From positions 131,837 to 195,836 of the forward strand of contig WTPW01000071.1 of assembly GCA_009809945.1 (NCBI GenBank): DNA of 64,000 nucleotides. Reading direction: 5' to 3'. Under the pieces are notes generated by a model. That model had not been told where the DNA came from, did no database searches, and was given only the letters and a program-made list of their open reading frames with translations. This DNA comes from Gigaspora margarita. Its lineage: Eukaryota; Glomeromycota; Glomeromycetes; Diversisporales; Gigasporaceae. Within the stretch, counting starts at the first letter, position 1. Each line of letters starts with the position of its first letter. The position numbers were made by a program, and so were the translations under genes. Positions 46,116-57,600 of the stretch are shown here, one piece after another.

Positions 46116-46945
46116 TTTTTTTCCATCTTCAAAATATCTTGCCAAACTCTAATGCCCAGGTACATTGACAAACGAATCCATCTGCCAGGTTCTTCACTAT
46201 AAACCTCCGCCTATATAAATGAGTATACAACTAGCCACACATGCACTTTTGGTACCTAATTTAAGTAGTCGCCTGAAGGTTCTACACTAGCTGCCATACC
46301 TGCAACCTAACTATGGGAGTTGCCTATTTAAACCCTCTGGTTCATCCCTTGATTCTTTTATTATCACCTATAGGGGACCCAGAGGGCAAATGTAGAGTCA
46401 ACATTACCTGAGTACTATAGTCCCCAGGAATGGTATTTAAGTACTAGTCTCAGAGAGCCAGAGGACTGCGCCCAGGGAATTTTACCCAACAGGCATCTTT
46501 TTACTATTATCCTTCCACATCCCATTCATTTCCAGATATGGATTTTTAGTAACTGGCGCATCTGCATTATACTGATACTTGTAGTCCAGTTTGAACTGCT
46601 AAGTATTTTCCTTGCTCTTATTAGGTTCATTCTGATCCCAGCTACCTAACTCTTCTGATAGTGCTGTCATAGATCATCACAATTACCTCCTAATTCAGGA
46701 CTTGCCAAATGGGTTTTCATATTTTCTAGTTTTCTGAATTTGTAGTATAACATTAATACCATTACGCTGGAGCTCCATTCAAGATAGTGGAACCAAGATA
46801 ACAGGTTTTATAACCCAACTGATATAAGCCATATAGTTACCGAATACAGGCCTATTGTTCAAAGCGTTAGCAGTGGGATTCGAACTATAAACCTGCCGCT
46901 TAGGGGTGACACCTTGACCACTTCTCTAAAGCGCCACATCCTTGC
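46116..46945 (-). mobile_element. tRNA-derived SINE with 13-bp target duplication (SINE copy 2)
   Basis: On the minus strand the head (46,945-46,865) has box A-like TGGCGCTTTAGAGAAGTGG and box B-like AGTTCGAATCCCA, as in a tRNA. The tail is a T-run on the plus strand at about 46,114-46,122. TTTATGTTATATT flanks it at 46,103-46,115 and 46,946-46,958. The segment GTTTAAATAGGCAACTCC with GGTATGGCAGCTAGTGTAG is shared with SINE copy 1, but the 3' tails differ. Confidence 0.85.
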
Positions 46946-47007
46946 TTTATGTTATATTAAAATTTATATTTTTTTATAAAAATATTTTTTTATTTACATT
47001 GCCCATA

Positions 47008-48106
47008 CAAAACTCTTTCTATTGATTACCTGTTCAAATTTCTGAACAAAAGAAAAACAAAAATTTTTAAGTAAAATACGAAGCAGTTATTAATACTAGT
47101 TTTTATAAAGGTCAACCTTTTTCGCTTTTGTTGTTTTGGGGACTCCTTTATATATTTGGCATACAAACCAGAAGTGTCAGTTGTGCAAGATAACTAGCAG
47201 TTGGTGCCCTTGATACAAGAAATTCTGGTAAAAGTTTTTTTCGTTGATGAAGGTCCTATAGCTGGCTAGACGGTGAACTAAAAAATGAGTTTTTCAATAC
47301 TTTCTTTAAGGTTTTTGATAACAAGTACATAATTTTCATATACCTGCTACAATATTCTTGCTTAGAGTTTTTTTTCTGAAATTTTGAACAAAAAGTGGGA
47401 AATTCAGCGTACCCCTCCAAAAGATCAGCATTGTTGTTTCTAACCTAATCGGAAAGAAGGTATGCAAGTGGATAAACAGGAATGGACGCATAAAGTGATG
47501 TGGCGCAGAGGAGATGGTCGATCATTGGAGTCCAAATTCCAGAACTTTCTTTTTTACTATATATATATAATACTTAGGTGAGGCGATTTCTTGTGCAGTA
47601 TTATATAATTTTATTATTAGATTACTTTTTCTTTTTTTTGCTTTTTTTATCTTTGTTCTTTTATGATTGAATTATGTTTAGGATAGTTTTCCTTTTATCT
47701 CTTCTTTTATATGTTTCTTTTTTTTTCTTTTCCTAAATTTTGTTTTTCTCTTATAGACATGGCATTTATTTTGTTTTTTATATAAGAGTAAGAGATAAAC
47801 TATTCTGCCCGGACCTTGGTAGAAGAAGTTTTAAAGAAAGGATAGAAATCTTGACGGGCTAGTAGAATCCTTCTAGTAATATATTTGTTTTCTGCAGTTG
47901 TAGAAGAGAATTTGTATAGAGGAAAATCTCTGCTTATAGCAGGTCGCACATGGGTAATTTGGACTTTAGTTGCAAAGAGCTGAGTGAGCACCAACTTGTA
48001 ACTTAGGTGTCAAAAGGAATTTCCTTATGAATAACAACAATATTTCTAGTGTAATATTAAAATCTAATAAAGTTGAGGCAAGACTGCCAAAAGGTTAAAA
48101 AAAAAA
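47008..48106 (+). mobile_element. 1.1-kb retroposon with poly(A) and 15-bp target duplication
   Basis: TTTACATTGCCCATA flanks the element at 46,993-47,007 and 48,109-48,123, next to an A-run at about 48,097-48,106. No protein is encoded. Near its 3' end the stretch TATAGCAGGTCGCAC, followed later by GAGTGAG, also occurs near the 3' end of LINE-A (11,335 on the minus strand). This suggests it may use or derive from that LINE type. Neither a tRNA-like head nor an open frame was found. Confidence 0.75.
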
Positions 48107-48207
48107 TTTTTACATTGCCCATAAAATATAATAGCACTACTTTAATAATTATAGTTTAGTTTTTTTAAAAAAATTTTTTAAAAATTTATCGGATGATTTT
48201 AATGCTT

Positions 48208-49873
48208 ACCAGTGGTGAATTTCACCATATTATATGATTTTATTAGTTATATAATATATTATGCATATTTATATATATATAAAATAAACTTATATATTAT
48301 ATATAATCTATATATTTTTATATAATATTTTATATAGCTAACACTAAATAAAATTCAGTCAACTCTATCCAGCCCTATGAGAAAAGTAGTCCAGGTGTTG
48401 ATATGGGTTGGCATGGGTTTATCTGAATAGGCACATGTCATGTGGCACATAAATGCATGAAACACAAACCAAAATGTAACAGAATAGCACGTATATTACA
48501 TTTCATAGTATTAATACATGCATTGGGTAGCACGTTCGAGCATAATTTATTACGTTACTTTATATCTGTGCCAAATCTGTAAGTTTTGGTTTAGCAAAGT
48601 GCAGCAAAACTGAGTCCATTTATGGTTCAAAATGTCTAGGTAAACAATCCAATTTGGACCAATTCAAGATTACAGACGTACAAACCTGGACATGTGGCCA
48701 TGCCACACTTGACTGTGCCTTTCTGTAGAAATATGTGCCTACACAGATCATTATTTTCATAGGGCAGCTCTAATAATATTAAGACTTCGATTAAGGCATG
48801 ATATTTGGGTTTTAAAATTTAGTGCACTTGCACCACAGTGCACCCTTAGATCATGTAATAATTTTATAATTTTTTTACTAATCAATTTGTATTATAATAA
48901 TACTACAATAAAGTATATAGTTTTTATTAAAATCCAATACTTTGTTAACCTTAACTACAAACCAATTTTATCAACACTAACTCTAACTATAAAGTCTACT
49001 AACCCTAACTACAGAACTACTTCACTAACACTAACTTTAACTATAGAACATCACTAATCCTAACTACACTTACTTTGCCAATGTTAATTCTATAGAACCT
49101 TGCTAACTCTAACTACAGATCTATTTTACCAATACAATTGAACTTTGCTACCCTAATACTAACTATAGACTAAACTATATATCCGTGATCCTGACAATAG
49201 CAACAATATGAAGCTCTGATAACAACACCAATAAAGATGAATAAGTCCGGTAACAACAATGACAAAAACAAAGCTACCAAAATTGACGATACATTTCAGA
49301 AGAAACTACAAGAATGGAAATATCACAATCTAATAAATAAACACTAATACACCAAGAAAAATAACTCTAATGATAAAATTACCTACTTTTACTTAGAAAG
49401 AAAAAAATTTTTAGTATAAGAATCAGGAAAGGACAAAAACAAAGCAAAAAAACCTGTTCTACAAATAAAAAGCACTAACAGCACCAACAATAGCTATGTG
49501 GCATTCTGATAATGACTTCAATAACAACGAATGACAAAAACTATGCTGCCAAAATCGATGACACATTCCAGAAACAGGATGCCAAGAATGACAAAGCCAC
49601 ATTCTAGTGGCAAAATACTAATATAATAACACCAAGAACGACGATTCTAAAAGTTATGATACTACTGATGAAATTACTTACAATCATGTTATTGATCGAA
49701 AAGAAAAATAATTATTAGTAAAAATAAAAACAAGAAACCAGCAAACAATTGATTTAATCAATTGATAATCACTATTTATACTTGTGATCAGGGTGCATCA
49801 TAGTGTATGGCGCACCAAATTATTATTCTGGCCTGGGTATTATTACCCTGTATGGTGAAATTCACCAGAGGTT
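48208..49873. mobile_element. Outer TIR element enclosing another element
   Basis: The ends CCAGTGGTGAATTTCACCAT and the complement CCTCTGGTGAATTTCACCAT match. The core TGGTGAATTTCACCA is itself palindromic, so part of the match is trivial. It contains a GC-richer block (48,360-48,775) with GCCCTATGA-type inverted ends and the element at 48,817-49,824. Confidence 0.4.
48817..49824. mobile_element. TIR element (GGTGCAC ends), copy 2
   Basis: The left end TTAGTGCACTTGCACCACAG pairs with the complement of GGTGCATCATAGTGTATGG, as in 42,903-44,557. The interior is G-poor with degenerate tandem units (ACAACAATGACAAAAACAAA, CACCAAGAA). No coding capacity. Confidence 0.6.
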
Positions 49874-49962
49874 AATATTAAATTATTCCTTATGTAAATT
49901 TTAATTTTTTATATATTTTATTATAAAAATGATCATTGGGCATTACTTTTGTTGGCTACTAT

Positions 49963-50559
49963 TAGAGGTCTGATCCAATGAATGTTATATTCAAATATTC
50001 ACTAAATATTTGAATATTTGAATATAAGAACTTTTTACCAAATGAACATTCAAATATTTAAAAATTTTACTAAATATATTCATTGAATATTCATTGAATA
50101 TATATATATTAAAAGTAGCAAATTTTGATATTAATAATCATATATGATTAGCTAATTTTTTGTATAATGAATTCTAATTAGTTAAAAAAATATATAAATA
50201 ATTTTTTTATATATTAAATACCAAATTTTTTGAATATATATAAACTTTAAAATATTATAATCTTTATAATTATAAATTAAATAAATATTTACTTTAACAA
50301 AATTGAGCTTTGGATTCATCAGACAACAAATTTCTTAAAGAGATTTTAGTTAAAATTATTTGTTTTTGAGTTATACTACTTTATATTTTATATATATATT
50401 GGATTTTTTTGACATTTAATACTATTTATTTAATATTCAATGAACATTCAGTGAATATTTATTGAATATTTTCAAAATTTTTGAATAAATATTCAAATAT
50501 TAAAAAGATTGACCAAATGAATATTTGAAACCTTATTTTTTGAATAAGTAAGACCTCTA
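49963..50559. mobile_element. hAT-like non-autonomous element, second family
   Basis: The ends TAGAGGTCTGATCC and the complement TAGAGGTCTTACTT bound a 597-bp element. GCTACTAT (49,955-49,962) and GCTACTGT (50,560-50,567) match at 7 of 8, an aged 8-bp duplication. The interior is full of ATTCAAATATTTGAATAT-type palindromes. Confidence 0.65.
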
Positions 50560-50672
50560 GCTACTGTACCTAATTTGGGATTTGTACCTAATTTGACTTT
50601 GGAATTTTGATAGTGGAATTCAGAATTTGGAATTGGGATTTATAGATTTGAATTTGGACAGCAAGTATAATC
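50560..50672. repeat. CCCAAAT-type repeat element, inverted copy
   Basis: Runs TTTGGGATTTGTACCTAATT to TTTGGACAGCAAGTATAATC, the reverse complement of the 41,372 and 61,038 copies. The hAT-like element above inserted at its edge. Confidence 0.6.
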
Positions 50673-50702
50673 AAAAGTGATTATAATCATTATATATTAT
50701 TT

Positions 50703-51556
50703 GGTCATCTCATTTATTCTGGCAGAAAAAAGCCAAAAGTTAATATTGTCTATATATAAAAATTTTTAAATTTTAATAACTTATCAATAAATTTTTTTAT
50801 GTCAAAAAATATAGGTCTTGGGCTATCTTTTGGTATATTTTTTATTATTCTTTTATAAACAATTTGTTAAGTAATAAATTTTTTAAAAATTTTAATTTTT
50901 AAAAAAAAAATTAAATTTTTTTTAAAAAAAATTGATTTTAAGCATTTTTGCAAGCTATATGCAGTGTAACAAGTTTGTACTACGCAGGCGCATAGCCATG
51001 CATATCCTGAATATACAGTTAAAATTTCAGCTTAATTGGATCAGTAGTTGTTAAAATATAAATTTTTAAAGTTTTTTAAAATTTTATAACCAAATTACTA
51101 TGTTGTACAAAAGTTGCACAAAAATTACTATAGGAATTTTTGTGCAACTTTTGTACAATATAGTAATTTGGTTATAAAGTTTTAAAAAATTTTAAAAATT
51201 TATATTTTATCAACTACTGATCCAATTAAGCTGAAATTTTAACTGTATATTCAGGATATGCATGGCTATGCGCCTGCGTAGTACAAACTTGTTACACTGC
51301 ATATAGCTTGCAAAAATGCTTAAAATCAATTTTTTTAAAAAAAATTTAATTTTTTTTTTAAAAATTAAAATTTTTAAAAATTTATTACTTAACAAATTGT
51401 TTATAAAAGATTAATAAAAAATATACCAAAAGATAGCCCAAGACCTATATTATTTGATATAAAAAAATTTATTAATAAGTTATTAAAATTTAAAAATTTT
51501 TATATATAGACAATATTAACTTTTGGCTTTTTTCTGCCAGAATAAATGAGATGATC
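50703..51556. repeat. Near-perfect palindrome of about 854 bp, centre near 51,130
   Basis: The sequence from TCATCTCATTTATTCTGGCA to the centre is repeated inverted with very few changes (for example GTAACAAGTTTGTACTACGC, CATAGCCATGCATATCCTGA). There is no spacer: the centre is ATTACTATAGGAATTTTT. No coding. Its high arm identity implies recent origin or gene conversion. Confidence 0.9.
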
Positions 51557-51572
51557 TATAATAATCATTATT

Positions 51573-52107
51573 GATATATATCAATATATAGCTGTTAATC
51601 AATATATGGGGGTGAGTCAGTAGAAAAAGAACAAATTATTTTTAGCAAAATTTTTTTAATTTTTATATTTAAATTTCTTAACAACTTTTTAATCAAATTT
51701 GCTAAAAATTTTTTTATTTTATCTTGAAATTATATAGAATTAAAATAAAAAAATTTATTAAATTTATTACTGTATTCCTCCAAAAATAAGCACCCCCTCA
51801 GAGCAATTTTTAAAACCAATATTCTCATGATCCAGTGATCAGATCTGTATAATTTTGGTACCATTCGAAACATTTTGATAAGCTGATTCGAATGGTACCA
51901 AAATTATACAGATCTGATCACTGGATCATGAGAAATTTGGCTTTAAAAATTGCTCTAAGGGTGTGCTTATTTTTGGAGGAATACGGTAAGATTGTTGTTA
52001 AGAGATTTAAGGTTAAAGTCAAGAAAACTTTTACTTAGAAAAAATTTGTCACTTTTTTACTGACTCACTCCCATATATCGATTAACTGCTATATATTAAT
52101 ATATATC
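51573..52107. mobile_element. TIR element split by a nested MITE
   Basis: The left arm GATATATATCAATATATAGC, GTTAATCAATATATGGGGGT, GAGTCAGTAGAAAAAG is matched inverted at 51,988-52,107. The smaller MITE at 51,770-51,986 lies at the centre, so it inserted into this element. Confidence 0.65.
51770..51986. mobile_element. 217-bp TA-flanked MITE
   Basis: The ends CTGTATTCCTCCAAAAATAA and the complement CCGTATTCCTCCAAAAATAA, with TA at 51,768-51,769 and 51,987-51,988. The whole element is nearly palindromic (inner arms AATGGTACCAAAATTATACA, GATCACTGGATCATGAGAA). Its ends resemble those of the 13,682-15,499 transposon. Confidence 0.8.
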
Positions 52108-52297
52108 TATTTAAAAATCTTGCTAATGAAAAACCAATTTGACTCATAATATATATATTTTATATATGTATTACAATAAATAACTTTTATTTATTTACTT
52201 ATATATTTTCATATTATTTAAAGCATATAATTCACTTTTAACCCAATGTACAGGGCAGGCTATGGTATCCTGCGCAGCTGTGAGAACCGAGCTTAAA

Positions 52298-53330
52298 ATG
52301 GCGAGCATCTCTACATAAGATATTAACAATACTTCAGATACCATATCTTCATCTCCTTCTGAAGTACAACTTTCCTCCAAAACCTTTTTACTACTAACTG
52401 CTACCAACTTTAACAACTATCCAATATCAGAAATTTATGATGAATCTCTACTCATAAAAGATTTTGATAATAAAAAAATTGAAATACCTACAAACTCCTT
52501 AAATGATGGCTATAACAATCCTAATTTAAGCTCTCTTGAGATATATAACCCAACAACATGCTACAACAAATTTTTCTACTACTATAGACTACAAACTCTA
52601 CCTTCTCCACAAACTATTGGCTCTTTCTTGCAATATATACTAGAATATTACCCTATGTTTTATTCAAATCAATATATCAAAATTTTGGTTAAGCCACATC
52701 CTCAACTTGATTATGTTTTTACTGAAGCACATATTTATCTCCCATATGAAAACCTTGTACCAGGTCACTTTATATTCCCTCCTTTTGGAGATCTACCATC
52801 CCTTTGCTATGTAGAACTTAAATCACCCAATAACAATTTTCAAAAACCAATCTTTACTGATAATCTTCTATTTCCAATATCTAACTTACAACTATATACA
52901 TCTCCAAACCTCAATACTATCAATTCATCTTATTCTTTTGAAGAACCTTGCTACAACAAATTTCTTAAAAAACATAATCTTCCACTTTTACTACCTTTAC
53001 AAACACTCAAATCCTTTATACAACATTTACTCAAAAATTTATTTTCACTATTATTCAAAATCTCTATTAACAACTCTTGAAACACATATATATCTCAATA
53101 CCCAAGATGAAGTTTTTCCTAACCATATCATACTCTCTCCTAATCAATATTTTATATACTACCAGTCACCAATCAAATCATCTATATCAAACCACTCTAG
53201 TTTAATACCTGAATCACCCTATATATCAACTATAATACCTCCAATACCTGATGATCTATTTTCAACACACAATATACAAGATTACAATATACCAGATTTA
53301 ACTCCTAATGATATACCTTCATCACTAAAA
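52298..53330 (+). pseudogene. LINE-B N-terminal (ORF1-like) region
   Basis: It begins MASIST, a TAA (52,316-52,318), then DINNTSDTISSSPSEVQLSS. It runs open to 53,080 with FLQYILEYYPMFYSNQYIKI and PYENLVPGHFIFPPFG. A frame change near 52,940-53,080 leads into the frame that continues as HIILSPNQYFIYYQSPIK up to the endonuclease. There is no recognisable RNA-binding motif. Function unknown, but position suggests the LINE N-terminal domain. Confidence 0.6.
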
Positions 53331-54038
53331 CTTAACATTGCAACACATAATGTACAAGGCTATAACAGACTGACTAAAAAACAGCTTTGGGAAGAATTTT
53401 GTCTTAAAAACAATCTACATATTATTAGCATAACTGAAACAAAAATTTCATCTTCCAAATCTAAAAAGTTTTTTAATACCCCACAATTTACTTATTTTTG
53501 GTCCAGCTTGGACAATTCTGCAGAAGGTACTGGACTAATGATCAACAACTTACTTAAATCACATATTCACAATGTTATAACCCACCCTGGAGAAGCTGTT
53601 GCGATTGACCTCTTCTTTAAACATGACTTTAAATTCAGAATTATATCTGTATACCTTTCTTTTACTAACCAACACTATCATAACGAAACTCAAGAAAAAG
53701 TAATATTATGGATTCAACAAGCACTATCTGCTAATCTCCATCCTATTACTCTTGGTGACTTCAATGTCTCTAATATTTTATTAGCATCCAAATCCAAATT
53801 ACTATCCTATCTTCATAACAATAATATGTATAATCTTGCAGATTATACTAACAAGCTACAATACACTTGGCAATGTAATAACCTTCATAGCCATATAGAC
53901 TACATTTGGGCACATGATTCTATTATTCCTTATCTTATTGACTTTACTCTTCAGGAGCCTTTAACATCTACACAGAGTGATCATCTTATTCTAATCTCTA
54001 GTTGGGCATTTCCTTTTGCTTTGTCATCAAAACTTTGA
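53331..54038 (+). pseudogene. LINE-B APE-type endonuclease domain
   Basis: The open frame carries LNIATHNVQGYNRLTKKQLW, IISITETKI, TGLMINNLL, PITLGDFNV, HSHIDYIWAHD and QSDHLILISSWAF. These are the ordered catalytic blocks of LINE endonucleases (N, ETK, GDFN, DYIW, SDH), all with the usual key residues. It is the best-preserved domain in the window. It ends at TGA 54,036-54,038, after which the same frame continues coding. Confidence 0.85.
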
Positions 54039-56284
54039 CATAAAACCCAGTGCAAATGTAGAGTATTTAACTACAAAGCTATGAGCCATGATATGTGGGG
54101 AGAATTTTTTTCTCTTATCCAAAACAAAATTCTATCCCTTAATACCCCACTCACTATTAATACTACTAAATCACTAGAACACACTTGGCATAAAATTCAA
54201 ACTAGTATTATTATATCGGCTTTCCAAATAATACCCAATAAGAAATTTACAGTTCATAATTTTCATCACACCTTCTCATCTAAAGCTATGGATCTCCACA
54301 AAGATCTTCAAAATCTAGGAAGTATAATGAAACAAACCAAACATGCACTCTCTAACCATGGTTCTTTATCACCTAACATTTATATACAAATTCAACACAT
54401 CAACTTTAAACATAACTTCAATATTCCTCAACCTCCTTTAAATAGCCAAGACCTCCTCTAGTGGCTTCAGCAAACTAAAATAGCCTGGAGAACTTTATAC
54501 AATGCTAGGAATCTTGAAAACTCACAGCACTTACGACATCATATCAACTCTGCTATTAATACCAGATGTGAAAAAATTCTCACTCAACCTACTAAAATGA
54601 TTAATAGTNNACTTAACAGANATANTGATCNANTATATTTTGATAATATCAAAACAGAGGACAATATTATTACTAATCCATCATGTATTAAACAACATAT
54701 TCATCACACTTCTGCCAATGGACTGTACATCAATCACACAACCAAACAATCTTTNAAAATGAATGGGAAACAGAATACAGCCCCTNTTCAATTATCCTAT
54801 NTTCTTGGTACAATANAGCACTTACTGAAATCTCTATAGATGAAGTTATAAATACTATCAACCAATTTGCTAATAACAAGACCTGTGGTCCTTCAGGCAT
54901 TAGTTATGAAATACTTAAGCACTGTGGAATACAAACTATTACTGCAATTACTGCCCTTCTTAATAGATGCATTACATTACAACAAATTCCAAAACAATGG
55001 AAAGATGGTCGTATTTTTCCTATCTCCAAAAAATCTAAATTTGATGGAAATCTTAACAATACACGTCCAATTAGCCTCATTGAGCATATTAAAAAACTAT
55101 ATACTAAAATTCTCACTAACCGCCTCAACCATATTTTTTCATCTTACAATATTCTTAATCTACACAACTATGTTGCCCTATCTGGTAACAGTACCAATAA
55201 CCCTATTCATATTCTCAATAATTTTATTGAAGATGCCAACTGCAACTACAAGGAAATATGGCTCCTCTCTTAGGATATGAGTAAAGCTTATGATTCTGTT
55301 AATCTTTCTTTACTCAAAAAAGCACTCTATTGACTCAATATGCCTATATCACTTGTTAATATTATCTCTAATTTACTTACTGATCGATCAAACCATGTTA
55401 TTACCAATCTTGGAATCACACAATCCTATATGGTACAAGATGAAATAGACCAGGGAGAAACAATAACCCCATTACTCTGGTGTATTTACTATGACCCTTT
55501 AATCAGTAAAATTTTTAATACAGACACTGGTTATTTAAGTACTACTACATGGACAACTACTATTGCACCTCCTATATTTGATAAAACTGAAGCTTCAACT
55601 TCAGTTTTAGCATATATGGATGATACTTTATGGATTGCACAATCCTTTCAGCAGCTGCAACAAATTCTACAAACAGCATTATCATTTTATTAAATGGCAA
55701 ATATTAGAGTCAACCCTCACAAATCAGTACTAGTTTCCAATACTAATCAATTACCCCTAATTACTTTTCTTAATTCCTCTATTCAAACCAAACCTCTGCA
55801 TACTCCTTTCAAGTTTCTAGGTTGCTGGTTTAGCACTAATACCAAATCATACCCCCAAACAAAACTAATTACCCAAGAAATATATGAAATCACTAACACT
55901 CTCAATACCAAAATAATTACTAACAAGCAAGCTAGTTATATTATTAATATAGTAATTATACCTATACTCGAATACAGAATCCACAATATTGTTTTATCAC
56001 AATCAACCTGCAACAAAATTCTTACAAAATATCTTACTGTCGCTAAACACAAAGCTAAACTAGCTAAAACTACCCCTAATAGTACATTACTTAATTATAA
56101 TATCTATGGTATTAAAAATATCTGGGACATTCAACTACAGCATCATATCTCTAACTTCATACTTCAACTAAATAGTAAAGAACTATTAGGAATTAGCACA
56201 CACATTAGACTACAACAACTTCAAAATAACCTGTTGTCAACGACTAACATACTTATGCACCCAAACCCTATAATTGATGGATAA
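54039..56284 (+). pseudogene. LINE-B reverse transcriptase region
   Basis: A linker (MSHDMWGEFFSLIQNKIL onward) reads through TAG 54,459-54,461 and N-containing sequence. RT blocks follow: NNKTCGPSGISYEILKHC, NNTRPISLIEHIKKLYTKIL, DMSKAYDSVN, QGETITPLLWCIYYDPL and the catalytic AYMDDTLW at about 55,610, then VNPHKSVLVSN and FKFLGCWF of the thumb. In-frame stops are TAG 55,271, TGA 55,331 and TAA 55,691. The YMDD box itself is intact. Confidence 0.85.
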
Positions 56285-57600
56285 ACAAAAACACTACTAC
56301 CTTTAAAATTATTCTATTATTAAGACATCTGGACTCTACAATATATGCACATTCAGATATACTGCAACCATATACAATCAATCTTCCATATACCCCATTA
56401 GAAAAAATTCTTGGCTCTCACCCTCTCTATCCAACTTTTAAATGCCAAATACGTTCTAAACATATTATATTCCTTGAACAACTTATATTATTTGACAATA
56501 CTAAATTACTAGCATGGAACCATATCTTTCCAAGATTGGTTTTCTAATACCTGGAAAGATACCAGGATGGTTTACTACATTAGAAAACATTATTATTACC
56601 AATCATACTACTAAACAACTCTCTTCTACATTTCAGCTTTCTCCTACTAATTCTCTTTTCTATATAACTGGACACTTTAGTATCAAAACCAAACCATGGC
56701 TCATTACATATATAGACCATAATATTATTATAGGAAAAGCATGACAATTTGACCAACAAACAAATACTATCTCTATTACTCACTGGACTTCTGAATTTGA
56801 TGAAAACAATACTTCACTATACCCATTACCTGANATTTNCTGCTATCCTTGTACAGGTTGCTCGCTCAACTCTAACAGAATCCAAAACCTATGCACAATT
56901 GATGTTTCTGCAACACTATCTACAAAATTTCTTGGCAGAAAAGTCTATACACAAAAATCCAAGCTTAAACTTAATGCCAATTACCTTGACTTAATATTNT
57001 CTATAGCATCANGCCATTNTCTATCTATACCCCCCCTGCCTTACATATCAATACCCTTATCAGCTATAGAAGAAATATTTTTTCCTTGTAATGCATCAAA
57101 CAATCTACAAACAATAGCAAACACTAACTCAAATTTTTTAGAATTTACTTTCTATACTAATGGATCTGTTATCAACCTTGGTAACTCACAATGCTCAATG
57201 GGCATTGCCTGGATTCAGGTTTTTAAGGACCAAATAATACATCAATTTTCTGCACAAATTCAAAACTGGCCATCACTATACAAAGCTGAACTGGTTGCTA
57301 TTCTATCAGCTATTTGTACATGCCCTCGCAATAGTACCATTCATATATATACAGATTCTCAATCTATTATATCCAAATATAAATCTCTTTTATACTCCAC
57401 ACACAACTCTAACAAAATTTACTCATACAACTATTGGCCTATTTGGCACACTCTTTTTAATCTTATCCAATCATACTCCTATACTATCATATTTTACAAA
57501 GTTCTTGCCATAGTGATAATAAGCTCAACAACTATGCTGACAAACTTGCAAAAGAACATACAAATTCTTCTCTTCTAGAATTTCTCCCTAACAATATTTA
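56285..57600 (+). pseudogene. LINE-B connection and RNase H domain
   Basis: The connection part (LRHLDSTIYAHSDILQPYTI) shifts frame near 56,500 and includes N bases. RNase H blocks follow: FTFYTNGSV, MGIAWIQV, WPSLYKAELVAILSAIC, IHIYTDSQSIIS, and after a frameshift CHSDNKLNNYADKLAKEH. The first catalytic Asp (FYTDGS) is Asn (codon 57,159-57,161). The glutamate and second Asp remain. Confidence 0.8.

Noticed and set aside
46865..46945. Functional tRNA gene
   Set aside because: Box A and B-like motifs exist, but the segment is the head of a SINE with target duplications, and no clean cloverleaf was apparent.
54867..55280. 137-residue plus-strand open frame in LINE-B
   Set aside because: It overlaps the RT in another frame. 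The true RT frame carries NNTRPISLIEHIKKL and DMSKAYDSV, so this is a shadow.
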